Source: G963662905 sp965230045 (GTDB taxonomy: Bacteria > Bacteroidota > Bacteroidia > Bacteroidales > WRLA01). From it: a stretch of DNA of 64,000 nucleotides. Location: assembly GCA_965230045.1 (NCBI GenBank), contig OZ245940.1, forward strand, positions 1,922,001 through 1,986,000, written 5' to 3'. Shown here in pieces: positions 57,388 through 64,000 of the stretch (positions are counted from its first letter, which is position 1; every line of letters starts with the position of its first letter). The notes under the pieces are model-generated. The model saw nothing but the letters and a program-made list of their open reading frames with translations, had not been told where the DNA came from and did no database searches. A program made the position numbers and the translations under genes.

Positions 57388-58959
57388 CTAGAAAGGCGCA
57401 TCATCGTCGTTCATTTTTGAAGGTACCGTATAAGTTGATGGTTGGCCGGAATCAAAATCACTATTGGGCGACATTTCATTGTTTTCGCTATCCATAGCCG
57501 GTAGCCCCATAGTGCTGAAATCTTCAGGATCCTGAAAACGTGCATATTTAGCGATGAAATCAACACGGATTTCGCCTAAAGCACCATTACGGTGTTTGGC
57601 TATGATGATATCGGCTTTCCCGGCAGTATCTCCTTTTTCATCATTGTCGATCTGGTAGTATTCCGGACGATAGATAAAAATTACCATGTCGGCATCCTGC
57701 TCAATGGCACCGGATTCGCGGAGGTCGGAAAGCATCGGCTTTTTAAGGCCGCCACGGGTTTCAACGGCACGACTGAGCTGCGAAAGTGCAATTACCGGAA
57801 CATTCAGCTCTTTGGCGAGTGCTTTTAAAGACCGGCTGATCAAACTGATCTCTTGTTCCCTGTTGCCGTTTTTATTGTCCATACCAGCCGTCATTAACTG
57901 GATATAGTCGATTAGGATGATCTGAATCTTGTGTTGTTCTTTCAGCCGGCGGCATTTTGCCCGTAATTCAAAAACAGAAAGTGAGGGTGTGTCATCAATG
58001 TAAATTGGTGCTGATATCAGGTTGTTGATCTTGGCATTGAGCTGTTCCCATTCATAAGCTTTGAGGGTGCCTTTCTTTAAAGTGTCTGCCGAGATTTTGG
58101 ATTCGCTGGAAATAAGCCGTGTAACCAATTGAACAGAAGACATTTCAAGTGAGAAAATGGCAACCGGAATTTTATGGTCAACCGCGATGTTTCTTGCCAT
58201 ACTCAGTGTGTAAGCAGTTTTCCCCATACCGGGGCGGGCTGCGAGCACTACTAAATCAGATTTTTGCCAGCCATTGGTCATGCGGTCAACTTCGGTGAAA
58301 CCGGAGGGCACGCCACGCAGTTTTCCATCATGGTTTTTGGCCTGCTCAATTTCATCCATCGATTGTTTCACCAGGCTTTCCATAGTGTCATGCGATCTTC
58401 GGAAGTTTTCTTCTGATATTTGAAACATTTTTCCTTCAGCTTTGTCAAGAAGGTCAAAAACATCCGAAGTGTCATCGTAGGCATCATGGATTGTTTCGGA
58501 TGAAATAGTGATCAATGAGCGCAGGATATACTTTTCGATGATGATTTTTGCGTGAAATTCAACATTCGCAGCAGAAGCTACTTTGTTGGTCAGTTGGCTG
58601 AGATAATAAGCGCCTCCTGCCGCTTCCAGTTTTCCATCAGATTTTAATTCATTTGTAACTGTGAGCAGGTCAACAGGTTCGGATTTGGCAAATAAGTTGG
58701 CGATGGCTGTATAAATCAACTGATGTGATTCTTTGTAAAAGGCTTTGGCTTTCAAGATGTCAATTACTTGTGTAAGCGCATTGTTTTCAAGCATTAATGC
58801 TCCTAATACTGCTTCTTCAATATCAATGGCCTGCGGAGGTATCCGCCCATGATCTAAGGCTGTTTGATGTAAATATTGTTTGGCATTATTTTGTGCCTGT
58901 TTCTCGTTTTTCGACTGGCTTTTGCTCAGTCCCTGACTAAAAATTTTATCCATAGTCAT
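57388..58959 (-). CDS. dnaB: Replicative DNA helicase DnaB
   Basis: A 523-residue hexameric helicase. The N-terminal DnaB domain (IEEAVLGALMLENNALTQVIDIL, about 46-150) interacts with primase; the RecA-like ATPase has Walker A ARPGMGKTAY at 241-250 and Walker B ILIDYIQLM. A long Gln/Asn/Lys-rich leader of about 40 residues precedes the domain. Two in-frame ATGs lie 6 bases apart (58959 and 58953). The -7 promoter box ends one base before the first, so the second may be the true start of a very short-leader mRNA. Confidence 0.95.
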   Translation of the reverse strand: MTMDKIFSQGLSKSQSKNEKQAQNNAKQYLHQTALDHGRIPPQAIDIEEAVLGALMLENNALTQVIDILKAKAFYKESHQLIYTAIANLFAKSEPVDLLTVTNELKSDGKLEAAGGAYYLSQLTNKVASAANVEFHAKIIIEKYILRSLITISSETIHDAYDDTSDVFDLLDKAEGKMFQISEENFRRSHDTMESLVKQSMDEIEQAKNHDGKLRGVPSGFTEVDRMTNGWQKSDLVVLAARPGMGKTAYTLSMARNIAVDHKIPVAIFSLEMSSVQLVTRLISSESKISADTLKKGTLKAYEWEQLNAKINNLISAPIYIDDTPSLSVFELRAKCRRLKEQHKIQIILIDYIQLMTAGMDNKNGNREQEISLISRSLKALAKELNVPVIALSQLSRAVETRGGLKKPMLSDLRESGAIEQDADMVIFIYRPEYYQIDNDEKGDTAGKADIIIAKHRNGALGEIRVDFIAKYARFQDPEDFSTMGLPAMDSENNEMSPNSDFDSGQPSTYTVPSKMNDDDAPF

Positions 58960-58960
58960 G

Positions 58961-58968
58961 CAAAATTA
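58961..58968 (-). promoter_or_regulatory. -7 box abutting the dnaB start
   Basis: TAATTTTG on the minus strand is followed by C and then ATG (58959). With transcription starting about 4-7 bases after the box, the first dnaB ATG is at or before the RNA start, so a leaderless mRNA or the ATG at 58953 is implied. Confidence 0.5.
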
Positions 58969-59022
58969 CAATAAATGCAGGCAGGAACTGATATTGTGGA
59001 TAAAATTTTATGTTACTGATAT

Positions 59023-60483
59023 TCAGGTATGTAATGGGATGTCGATACGGAAAGTGCTGCCTTCGTTTACTTTAGATACTGCAGAAATACTGCAATGCAT
59101 TAAATCCAGGATTTGCTTGGTAATGGTAAGCCCTAAACCGGCTCCGCGATAATGCTTTATTGTGAAATCGTCTGTTCTTACAAATCGGTCATAAATATTG
59201 GGCATAAGCTCCGGGCTAATTCCTGTGCCACTGTCCTGAATCGCTATGCTTATGTAGTTATGCCCCCGAAAATTTGAGTTGTCATCAGTGCTTTCAATGA
59301 CTTCATAGCGCAGTTCAATAAAACCTTCTTCAGTAAATTTGAAGGCATTGTCCAAAACATTGGCGATGGATTGCCGCAGGCGGTATTTGTCAGATGTTAT
59401 TTTTAAATTGTCCCATTTACTGTCGGGTAATTTGAGCCGGAACATGAGGTTTTTTTTCATGAGTTTGTCCTGCTTTACCATAAAATCATGATAAATGTTT
59501 TGTATAAACTCTTTAATATCAATCTCATATCTTTGAAAAGGAATTTCTTCCGCTTCAATCTTGGAGATGTCCACTATATCATTGACCAGATTCAGCAACT
59601 CATTACTTTGCTTAATAATAATGCCTGCAAATTCCCTTTCCTCTTTATCCTCTAATGTGTCATTGAGGAGGTTTGAAAATCCTAAAATTGAATTTAAAGG
59701 TGTTCTGATTTCATGGCTCATATTAGCAAGAAAAGCAGATTTTAAACGATCGGCTTTTTCTGCTTTGGTTTTTGCAATTTCCAGTTCTATGGTGCGCTGT
59801 CTGACACGGTTTTCCAACTCCTGATTTATTAATTCTGTTTCTTCTTTTTGCTTCTCATACATCCTTTGGCTAAGGAATTCCTGACGGATATAATACTCCA
59901 GCGTATAAGTGGTATAAATTCCTAATATGTTCATTGATAGTAAAAAAGAAGCATTTGTGATGATGGTTTTTGTTTCCGTAGAATAGCCATACATAGCAGA
60001 AAGTACATAAATGATCCAAATGCTAGTACCTGTGATAAGACTATAAATAAAACCAGTGCGCAAAAGGGATTGCCCACCCGATAAAACGAGCATCAAGCCT
60101 GCATAATATAAATCCCTGTCCGGGCTTTCAAGGTAGAAGGGCATTAATATGATGACTAATCCCGTACAGAAAAACCAAAAAGATAGTATTTCCTGCCATA
60201 ATTTATGGAAGAAATTAGAAAAAGTAAGTAAAAATATAACAATACTTATGGGTAAATAAAATCCAAAGCGTAAAAACCGTAGCGAAAAAATTTCATTAGG
60301 GAATAAGTAGGCATCCAAAAAGGTAAAACCGGAATATAATACAGCAGTTACTGCGATGAGGTAGCGTAGGTGATCCTTTGATCTTTGAAAATAATACGAC
60401 ATAAAACCCCGTTCCAATTCGCCCCTGAATTTTAATGTGTAGGGGTTCATTGTTTGATGTATTTTAAACGGCGAAATCCTCAT
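59023..60483 (-). CDS. Membrane histidine kinase (7TM-type input, no receiver)
   Basis: A 486-residue kinase. About six to seven membrane helices fill residues 38-195 and form the sensor part. A coiled coil (EKQKEETELINQELENRVRQRTIEL) leads to HisKA with phospho-acceptor His257 (ANMSHEIRTPLNSILG) and HATPase_c (NVLDNAFKF, DSGTGI, GAGLGLTI). No receiver domain or response regulator gene is adjacent, so its partner is elsewhere. A TATATTTG box 17 bases upstream supports the ATG at 60483. The signal is unknown. Confidence 0.9.
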   Translation of the reverse strand: MRISPFKIHQTMNPYTLKFRGELERGFMSYYFQRSKDHLRYLIAVTAVLYSGFTFLDAYLFPNEIFSLRFLRFGFYLPISIVIFLLTFSNFFHKLWQEILSFWFFCTGLVIILMPFYLESPDRDLYYAGLMLVLSGGQSLLRTGFIYSLITGTSIWIIYVLSAMYGYSTETKTIITNASFLLSMNILGIYTTYTLEYYIRQEFLSQRMYEKQKEETELINQELENRVRQRTIELEIAKTKAEKADRLKSAFLANMSHEIRTPLNSILGFSNLLNDTLEDKEEREFAGIIIKQSNELLNLVNDIVDISKIEAEEIPFQRYEIDIKEFIQNIYHDFMVKQDKLMKKNLMFRLKLPDSKWDNLKITSDKYRLRQSIANVLDNAFKFTEEGFIELRYEVIESTDDNSNFRGHNYISIAIQDSGTGISPELMPNIYDRFVRTDDFTIKHYRGAGLGLTITKQILDLMHCSISAVSKVNEGSTFRIDIPLHT

Positions 60484-60499
60484 TGTAGAGTGCTTTTTT

Positions 60500-60507
60500 C
60501 AAATATA
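60500..60507 (-). promoter_or_regulatory. -7 box of the membrane histidine kinase gene
   Basis: TATATTTG on the minus strand, 16 bases before the ATG at 60483; short leader. -33 not clear. Confidence 0.45.
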
Positions 60508-60543
60508 TAAAAAAACTGTTTTCCTTCTTGATTTTTTATTCAA

Positions 60544-61980
60544 TTATTCATAATTTTTTGAAATAATATCCTGGCTAATCATCTCTGAAAATTTATTCAA
60601 AAGCTTTTTTATGTTTTGTATTCTATTCAGGGATAATGTTTTAGCATATTTCACCATTTCATTTCTGTTTCCATCTGCTTCATCTTCATAGCGAAAATGT
60701 TCCTGTATGGTAATCTCGCTTTTTGGGCTTGATAATTCATCAGAAATAAAAACGTCAATAATGTCGCTTGAGAGCTGGAATCCAAAATCGGATTTATAAT
60801 ATTCAGATTCTTTAATATAGTGATAAACAGTATATTGTTCAATTCCGCTAAGCCCTTCCGGTAATAAGTTGTCGTTGATCCTGTAGTCTGTGATCAGTTT
60901 TTGGTCAGGATCAATATTTTGCTTTAGAACGTCTTTTAGTTGACCGATAGGGGAGGACGATGGACTAAAAATGTGAAAACTTTGGATGTTATGTGATTCT
61001 ATCGCCACGCAAACAGGAACGGGCTCATAGGGCATGCTGCCTGCTATAACGGGAACAGCAGGTTTGTAGGCGATGATTTTTACAAATGCACATTCATTAA
61101 TATCGATTTCTTTGATAAAGGATTTTATTTGATCTGATAGATAAAACCCTTGTGTTTTCAGGCTGGATAGTAATTCAAATGTTTTGGGTTTTATCAAATC
61201 CACTGAGGCTTCAGAAATGTCTGAAACCTTCTTGTACCCGTTTTCCCAGAGGTTCCATTTGTCTTCCTCATCAATCGCCAAATTGTAAATTCCTTTTTGA
61301 GATAACTTTTTGTGGCAATGCCCATAAAATTCACAGATATAGGGCTTTGTGCACTGTGGGCCAATTGGAACTGTTGGGCTGGATTTCAAATTAAGTACAT
61401 CTTTTAACTCCGGAATTTTATTTTCAATAAACCGTGTACGGGCATAGATTTCATCCTTTACCGAATGTATCTTAAACAGCTTATAGAGTTCAGTTTCTTC
61501 TCCTCTTTTGTATGTTCCATCAATTGTGATAATTGCGAAGTCCTCAAGTTTTAAGCCGCTTCCTTCAATAACATAATGCTGTAAGCTGGCATCCATCAGG
61601 TAAGTTTCACTGATGTTCAGGGAACTTTTTACTTCATAAGCAAACCATTTTCCTTCTTTCTTGTGAAGAATATCCAACATTACAAGTACCCGGTCAAACT
61701 GGAAAGTGGCTTCATATATGGTTTTAAATCCCTGAAGGATAAGTTCCTGTGTTTTCTGTGCCGATTTTTGATATTGTGATGGTGATTTCGGGCTTACATC
61801 AATTCCTCCCGGAAATAATTGCTGAGCCAAAAACCCAACATTTGATCCTCTTTTAAATTTGGCTTTTTGCTCCTCACTGAGCTTATCGCGCAAATACGGC
61901 CGTTTTTTGTATAGGTATAAGAGTTTCGGGCATTGAACTCCTTTGATGAATGTGCTTTTTGATAGCAGATGTTTTTCCAT
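60544..61980 (-). CDS. Cas4/RecB-like Fe-S nuclease fused to a degenerate DUF2779 domain
   Basis: A 478-residue two-part protein. The N-terminal half looks like a PD-(D/E)XK nuclease with an Fe-S cluster, as in Cas4 and AddB: Cys17 (GVQCPKLLYL), Asp103 (VMLDIL), the Glu116-x-Lys118 core (YEVKSS), and a Cys triplet Cys210, Cys216, Cys222. The C-terminal half aligns with DUF2779, an RNase H-like exonuclease (KPAVPVIAGSMPYEPVP corresponds to NPAIP...GTRPYQQIP), but the catalytic LDFET motif reads VKIIA, so the acidic residues are lost. The start at 61980 is set by a TACCTTTG promoter box 13 bases upstream; an ATG at 62058 lies beyond it. The function is unknown; DNA processing is likely. Confidence 0.82.
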   Translation of the reverse strand: MEKHLLSKSTFIKGVQCPKLLYLYKKRPYLRDKLSEEQKAKFKRGSNVGFLAQQLFPGGIDVSPKSPSQYQKSAQKTQELILQGFKTIYEATFQFDRVLVMLDILHKKEGKWFAYEVKSSLNISETYLMDASLQHYVIEGSGLKLEDFAIITIDGTYKRGEETELYKLFKIHSVKDEIYARTRFIENKIPELKDVLNLKSSPTVPIGPQCTKPYICEFYGHCHKKLSQKGIYNLAIDEEDKWNLWENGYKKVSDISEASVDLIKPKTFELLSSLKTQGFYLSDQIKSFIKEIDINECAFVKIIAYKPAVPVIAGSMPYEPVPVCVAIESHNIQSFHIFSPSSSPIGQLKDVLKQNIDPDQKLITDYRINDNLLPEGLSGIEQYTVYHYIKESEYYKSDFGFQLSSDIIDVFISDELSSPKSEITIQEHFRYEDEADGNRNEMVKYAKTLSLNRIQNIKKLLNKFSEMISQDIISKNYE

Positions 61981-61993
61981 AAATGCGTTTTGG

Positions 61994-62001
61994 CAAAGGT
62001 A
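61994..62001 (-). promoter_or_regulatory. -7 box of the DUF2779/Cas4-like gene
   Basis: TACCTTTG on the minus strand, 13 bases before the ATG at 61980. It excludes the longer start at 62058. Confidence 0.5.
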
Positions 62002-62072
62002 CAAAATTTGGAAACCGGATTTTTTGGCATGAGAATTGAATTTTATCAGTGAACCCATTAAAATTTATATCC

Positions 62073-62624
62073 ATGAAAAATTTAAGAATAATCAAAGGAA
62101 TTGGTCGCATAGGGATCCTTGTTGTTTCAATTATTATTTTATTCAATTTGTCTTCCTGTTATGAAGGCAGGCCGGGAAGGGATGGTCAGGCATATATTGC
62201 ATTAACATGGCTTGATGACGAGCCTAGCTATATTGATCCGGGAACATCATCAATTCCGGCATATTTCCAGTGGGGGCGTTTTTATCGGGCAACACCTGGA
62301 ATCTATAACTTGTATTATGAGGGACAAATTCTGAGTTCTCATGGCGTAGCACGATATGCCTGGGAAATGGATTACGAATTATATGAAATTGCCGGCGAAC
62401 GTCCCTATATGTATATTGACGGGGAAGATGGCCCGGATACATATTTTACCCTCGAGTGCAGCCCTTTTGGCCCGTACTATATTGATGAAACGGATTATAA
62501 AAGTGCACTTAAAAGTGAAGGCTATGCTCTGATTGAAACCTCAGGTGATGAAACTGTTCTTCAAAAAGAGTCGGGCAATTACGGGATCCGTATCTCTGTG
62601 CGTAAAGTGAATCCTCGCGATTAA
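62073..62624 (+). CDS. Small lipoprotein of unknown function
   Basis: A 183-residue protein with lipoprotein signal (lipobox LSSC after about 28 residues; start MKNLRIIKGIG at 62073, an in-frame GTG at 62049 is less likely). The mature protein begins YEGRPGRDGQAYIALTWLDDEPSYIDPG, with a GRPGRDG collagen-like or turn motif, and is Tyr-rich and beta-like (YNLYYEGQILSSHGVARYAWEMDYELYE). No domain was recognised. It is divergent from the Cas4-like gene and converges with the exonuclease gene 14 bp away. Confidence 0.8.
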   Translation: MKNLRIIKGIGRIGILVVSIIILFNLSSCYEGRPGRDGQAYIALTWLDDEPSYIDPGTSSIPAYFQWGRFYRATPGIYNLYYEGQILSSHGVARYAWEMDYELYEIAGERPYMYIDGEDGPDTYFTLECSPFGPYYIDETDYKSALKSEGYALIETSGDETVLQKESGNYGIRISVRKVNPRD

Positions 62625-62638
62625 TCCGGGGCTAAATC

Positions 62639-63349
62639 CTATCCCTCAATAATGCTAATTTCCTCATTACGGATCAATGGTTTGCAGTAATATTTGCGCA
62701 GCAATTGGGCTACGCTCAATGTGTCTTTTCTACAATACTTAACAATGCGGCTTAATCCGTTTTCTTCGTAATAGGTTGCATAAACCATGCTTCCGTCAAT
62801 ATCATCTTTCGGCGTGGGGATGTCGAAAAGTGCCGTCAACAGATCCAGAGAAGTGTAAGCTTTAAAATCGCCGAACCTCCATAAATGCATTGTGTCGATA
62901 TGCTGCACTTCCCAGGGTTTCTTGCCGCGCATCTCCAGGATTTTAGGAAGAGTGATTTGATGGACCAGCATCCGGCGGGCAATGTATGGAAAATCAAATT
63001 CAATTCCGTTGTGGGCGCACAAGCGATGATAATCTTTGTTGAATTTTGTATTCATGTGATGGGCAAATTTTTTAAGTAATTCAGCCTCATCATCTCCGGA
63101 AAATGAGCGTATTATAAAACTATTGCCTTCAAATTCCCCACTGCATATGCAAATAATCCTTCCAAATTCGGCATAAATGCCTGCACGTGCATAAAGCTCT
63201 TTCGAGCTTTCATTTTCTTTTGCAAGTTTTGCTGCTTTTTTATCCCAGAGTTTTTTGAAGCGATCATTGAGTTGGGCATAATTGCGCTCTGCGGGCACTG
63301 TTTCGATATCGAGAAACAGTATGTCTTTTTCCTTAATTGTTTCTGACAT
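62639..63349 (-). CDS. DEDDy-type 3'-5' exonuclease (PolB-exonuclease-like)
   Basis: A 236-residue RNase H-like exonuclease. Motif I is Asp14-Ile-Glu16 (FLDIETVP), motif II is in AHNGIEFDFPYIARR, and motif III is YCRKDTLSV, with Tyr four residues before Asp as in the DEDDy class. The family (COG3298) is related to the proofreading domain of PolB and has no assigned cellular role. The start at 63349 is preferred to an ATG 48 bases upstream because a promoter box lies between them. It is near the Cas4-like gene but not in one operon with it. Confidence 0.87.
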   Translation of the reverse strand: MSETIKEKDILFLDIETVPAERNYAQLNDRFKKLWDKKAAKLAKENESSKELYARAGIYAEFGRIICICSGEFEGNSFIIRSFSGDDEAELLKKFAHHMNTKFNKDYHRLCAHNGIEFDFPYIARRMLVHQITLPKILEMRGKKPWEVQHIDTMHLWRFGDFKAYTSLDLLTALFDIPTPKDDIDGSMVYATYYEENGLSRIVKYCRKDTLSVAQLLRKYYCKPLIRNEEISIIEG

Positions 63350-63364
63350 ATTTGTATGTTTTTT

Positions 63365-63397
63365 CAAATTTACACATTTTTGTCGTAATTTGGGCAA
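63365..63397 (-). promoter_or_regulatory. Promoter of the exonuclease gene
   Basis: Minus strand: TTG (63397-63395), 22 bases, TAAATTTG (63372-63365). It gives a short leader and excludes the longer start at 63397. Confidence 0.5.
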
Positions 63398-63419
63398 TAT
63401 TTTTAGTAATTAATGTATT

Positions 63420-64000
63420 ATGACAAATCATTTCAAAAGCAGCCTGGTTTTTTTTCTGCTTGCAGGTATTCTGTTTTTTTTATCCTGTAATGATAAGGAG
63501 GATGTTGAAGTATTGAAAATTAGCATTTTAAAGCCTTATGATGGTAGTGTTACAAAACAGCTTGACTCTATTGCAGTGCAAATTGAATTTTCATCGGCAT
63601 TAATTCCACAAAAAATCAGTTTGCAATTAATAAATACCAATATGACACCTGTTGGCCCTATTTCAGAATTTGATATAGATCAGGGCTTGGATGGTTTAGA
63701 GGTTGTCTTTGATGCCCAAATTGATAATCCGCTTGAAACGGAATACTATCTGCTTGCAGAAGCTTTTCATGGCGAATTAAGTGATAAAGCCTTTGCAAAA
63801 ATTAAATACAATCCTGATATAAAAATCGATTATCTGATGTTTTGTGCCAGAAGAGAAGCGGACTCCTTGCAAATGGTTTTGCTCAAGCAGGACGGAAACA
63901 GCCTTTTCAGCAGAAACCTATATTGGGGAGATTCATTAGAAACAAAGTTTAATCCGCAAACGAATCAACTGATTATTGCCGGTCAGCAAAAGAAAAATAT
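63420..64000 (+). CDS. Lipoprotein, N-terminal part (cut by window end)
   Basis: From the ATG at 63420 the frame stays open to the end of the window (193 codons). It begins MTNHFKSSLVFFLLAGILF followed by FLSCNDKED, a lipoprotein signal with lipobox LSC. The mature part (LKISILKPYDGSVTKQLDSIAVQIEFS) resembles an Ig-like or Big-type beta sandwich, and the later YLMFCARREADSLQMVLL and QTNQLIIAG could begin a propeller of unknown type. It is divergent from the exonuclease gene. The rest of the gene lies outside the window, so the function is not known. Confidence 0.8.
   Translation, partial: MTNHFKSSLVFFLLAGILFFLSCNDKEDVEVLKISILKPYDGSVTKQLDSIAVQIEFSSALIPQKISLQLINTNMTPVGPISEFDIDQGLDGLEVVFDAQIDNPLETEYYLLAEAFHGELSDKAFAKIKYNPDIKIDYLMFCARREADSLQMVLLKQDGNSLFSRNLYWGDSLETKFNPQTNQLIIAGQQKKN

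Noticed and set aside
60544..61980. Cas4-like protein as part of a CRISPR-Cas system
   Set aside because: No cas1, cas2 or effector genes nearby; the DUF2779 fusion points to a separate family of nucleases.

Overview
The window is chromosomal DNA of a member of the Bacteroidota, most likely class Bacteroidia; I cannot place it more precisely. The evidence is type IX secretion C-terminal sorting domains on several secreted proteins, many TAnnTTTG (-7) promoter boxes, the gene order bamD-rpoZ-coaBC-DUF4835-recN-fabI, a ccoN-ccoO fusion, a feoA-feoB fusion, a serine palmitoyltransferase-like enzyme and many small lipoproteins with a Ser-Cys or Ala-Cys lipobox. Oxidase cbb3, NO sensing by H-NOX and iron uptake together suggest a micro-aerobic or facultative lifestyle (inference).

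Layout. 1-6855: cbb3 oxidase and assembly operon on + (ccoI end, ccoS, ccoNO fusion with an extra cytochrome c domain, ccoQ, mono-heme ccoP, ccoG, ccoH, SafE-like membrane protein), closed by a terminator and followed by feoAB with its own promoter. 9607-10223: a MITE-like palindromic element. 10224-14644 (-): two secreted T9SS cargo proteins. 14924-20462: zupT, a secreted C1 peptidase, a second MITE-like element, a very basic membrane protein of unknown function, and spt. 20723-26704 (+): housekeeping operon bamD to fabI.

26705-35036 is the accessory part. Three mosaic repeat islands enclose two groups of secreted-protein genes. Two of the islands hold near-identical 351-bp direct repeats, each made of two REP-like hairpins around a truncated REP-associated tyrosine transposase (RAYT) gene. 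One copy cuts through a secreted-protein gene, leaving only its signal-peptide end. The neighbouring genes show gene conversion, a possible C-terminal truncation, homopolymer tracts and a perfect 19-bp inverted repeat within an LRR gene.

35037-44900: lipoprotein, hemW, an NO-signalling cluster (H-NOX, hybrid kinase, Cys-rich PAS protein), another histidine kinase, nhaA, a DUF4251 protein and holA. 44897-52059: tamB (unusual start), a membrane protein, tsaD and a lipoprotein with a duplicated six-Cys motif. 52241-52419: a third MITE candidate. 52660-56040: patB-thyA-folA-lipoprotein operon. 56049-63349: a family often labelled asparagine synthetase B, dnaB, a histidine kinase, a Cas4-like Fe-S nuclease with a degenerate DUF2779 half, a lipoprotein and a DEDDy exonuclease. 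A lipoprotein gene runs off the right end.

No rRNA, tRNA or CRISPR array was seen. The least explained items are the tri-domain CcoNO protein with a mono-heme CcoP, the RAYT-derived repeat system, the basic membrane protein at 17625-19079 and the degenerate nuclease at 60544-61980. No wholly new multi-gene system can be claimed from the sequence alone.
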